A stretch of DNA of 64,000 nt from Synchiropus splendidus (Eukaryota; Chordata; Actinopteri; Syngnathiformes; Callionymidae), in NCBI RefSeq assembly GCF_027744825.2, contig NC_071342.1:16549001-16613000 (forward strand), written 5' to 3'. Positions within the stretch are counted from its first letter, which is position 1; each line of letters opens with the position of its first letter. Below are positions 63,801 through 64,000 of the stretch, piece after piece. A model generated the notes under the pieces. It saw only the letters and a program-made list of their open reading frames with translations, was not told the DNA's origin and ran no database searches. The translations under genes and the position numbers were made by a program.

Positions 63801-64000
63801 AACTACAGTGAAGGATTCTTTGGCACGTTTTTTCTCTTCACTCTGTCCTTGAATCTGCTTTTTCTGGCACATTGTTTCTAAGCTCTTTTGTATTGCTTTT
63901 TGCACTTTATAATATTATTTCCATTTTATTGTGATATGTTGGGTACAGAGCATGTCACGAACATAATTTCCTTTGGGATTAATAAAGTTTAAAATTCTGA
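60837..64000. other. Intergenic, no gene recognised
   Basis: No supported gene. The last 170 bases (about 63830-63992) end with TTTCCTTTGGGATTAATAAAG, a phrase common in fish retroelement 3' tails, so a LINE or SINE remnant is likely there. Open frames at 62256-62550 and 63256-63501 are not recognisable. Confidence 0.35.

Overview
The window looks like nuclear DNA of a ray-finned fish, probably a teleost. It has vertebrate-type intron-exon genes with compact GT-AG introns, RTE-like and Rex-like non-LTR retrotransposon ends, hAT-like and TA-flanked terminal-inverted-repeat DNA transposons, and long CA/TA and TCTA microsatellites. No species can be named. There are no operons, rRNA or tRNA genes, or CRISPR arrays that I can see.

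Genes fill only the first third. From 1 to 9.1 kb, on the minus strand, lies a tandem cluster of glycine N-acyltransferase-like (GLYAT-family) genes. Copy A (1-1455) runs off the left edge, copy B (2219-4547) is complete, and copy C (8062-9144) is complete with five exons. Between B and C is a mosaic of broken pieces, including a frameshifted exon 4 and promoter-like sequence. From 10.4 to 11.6 kb, also minus strand, is a three-exon secreted type-2 cystatin. It is head-to-head with a complete nine-exon microsomal epoxide hydrolase gene (ephx1, plus strand, 11.9-14.76 kb). Tail-to-tail with ephx1 comes mad2l1bp (p31comet, a spindle-checkpoint silencing adaptor, minus strand).

The ephx1-mad2l1bp boundary has been tandemly duplicated as a unit of about 3.8 kb (13976-17738 and 17772-21607). 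The unit starts in ephx1 intron 7 and ends inside mad2l1bp exon 1. The outcome is an intact ephx1, then a mad2l1bp copy without its start codon, then an orphan pair of ephx1 exons 8-9, then an intact mad2l1bp. The duplicated exons differ by roughly 1%, and the junction carries short filler made of repeated bits of both flanks.

From 22 to 64 kb I find no gene I can name. This part holds transposon remnants, a 1-kb compound TCTA/TCTG microsatellite (37.4-38.4 kb), and a 5.2-kb minisatellite of about 164 units of 32 bp with higher-order structure (44.0-49.3 kb). It also holds a perfect 25-bp-stem hairpin at 53.75 kb and several patches that read like candidate regulatory DNA. The genes do not form a pathway. 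GLYAT-like enzymes and epoxide hydrolase are both detoxification enzymes, but nothing in the sequence links their regulation.
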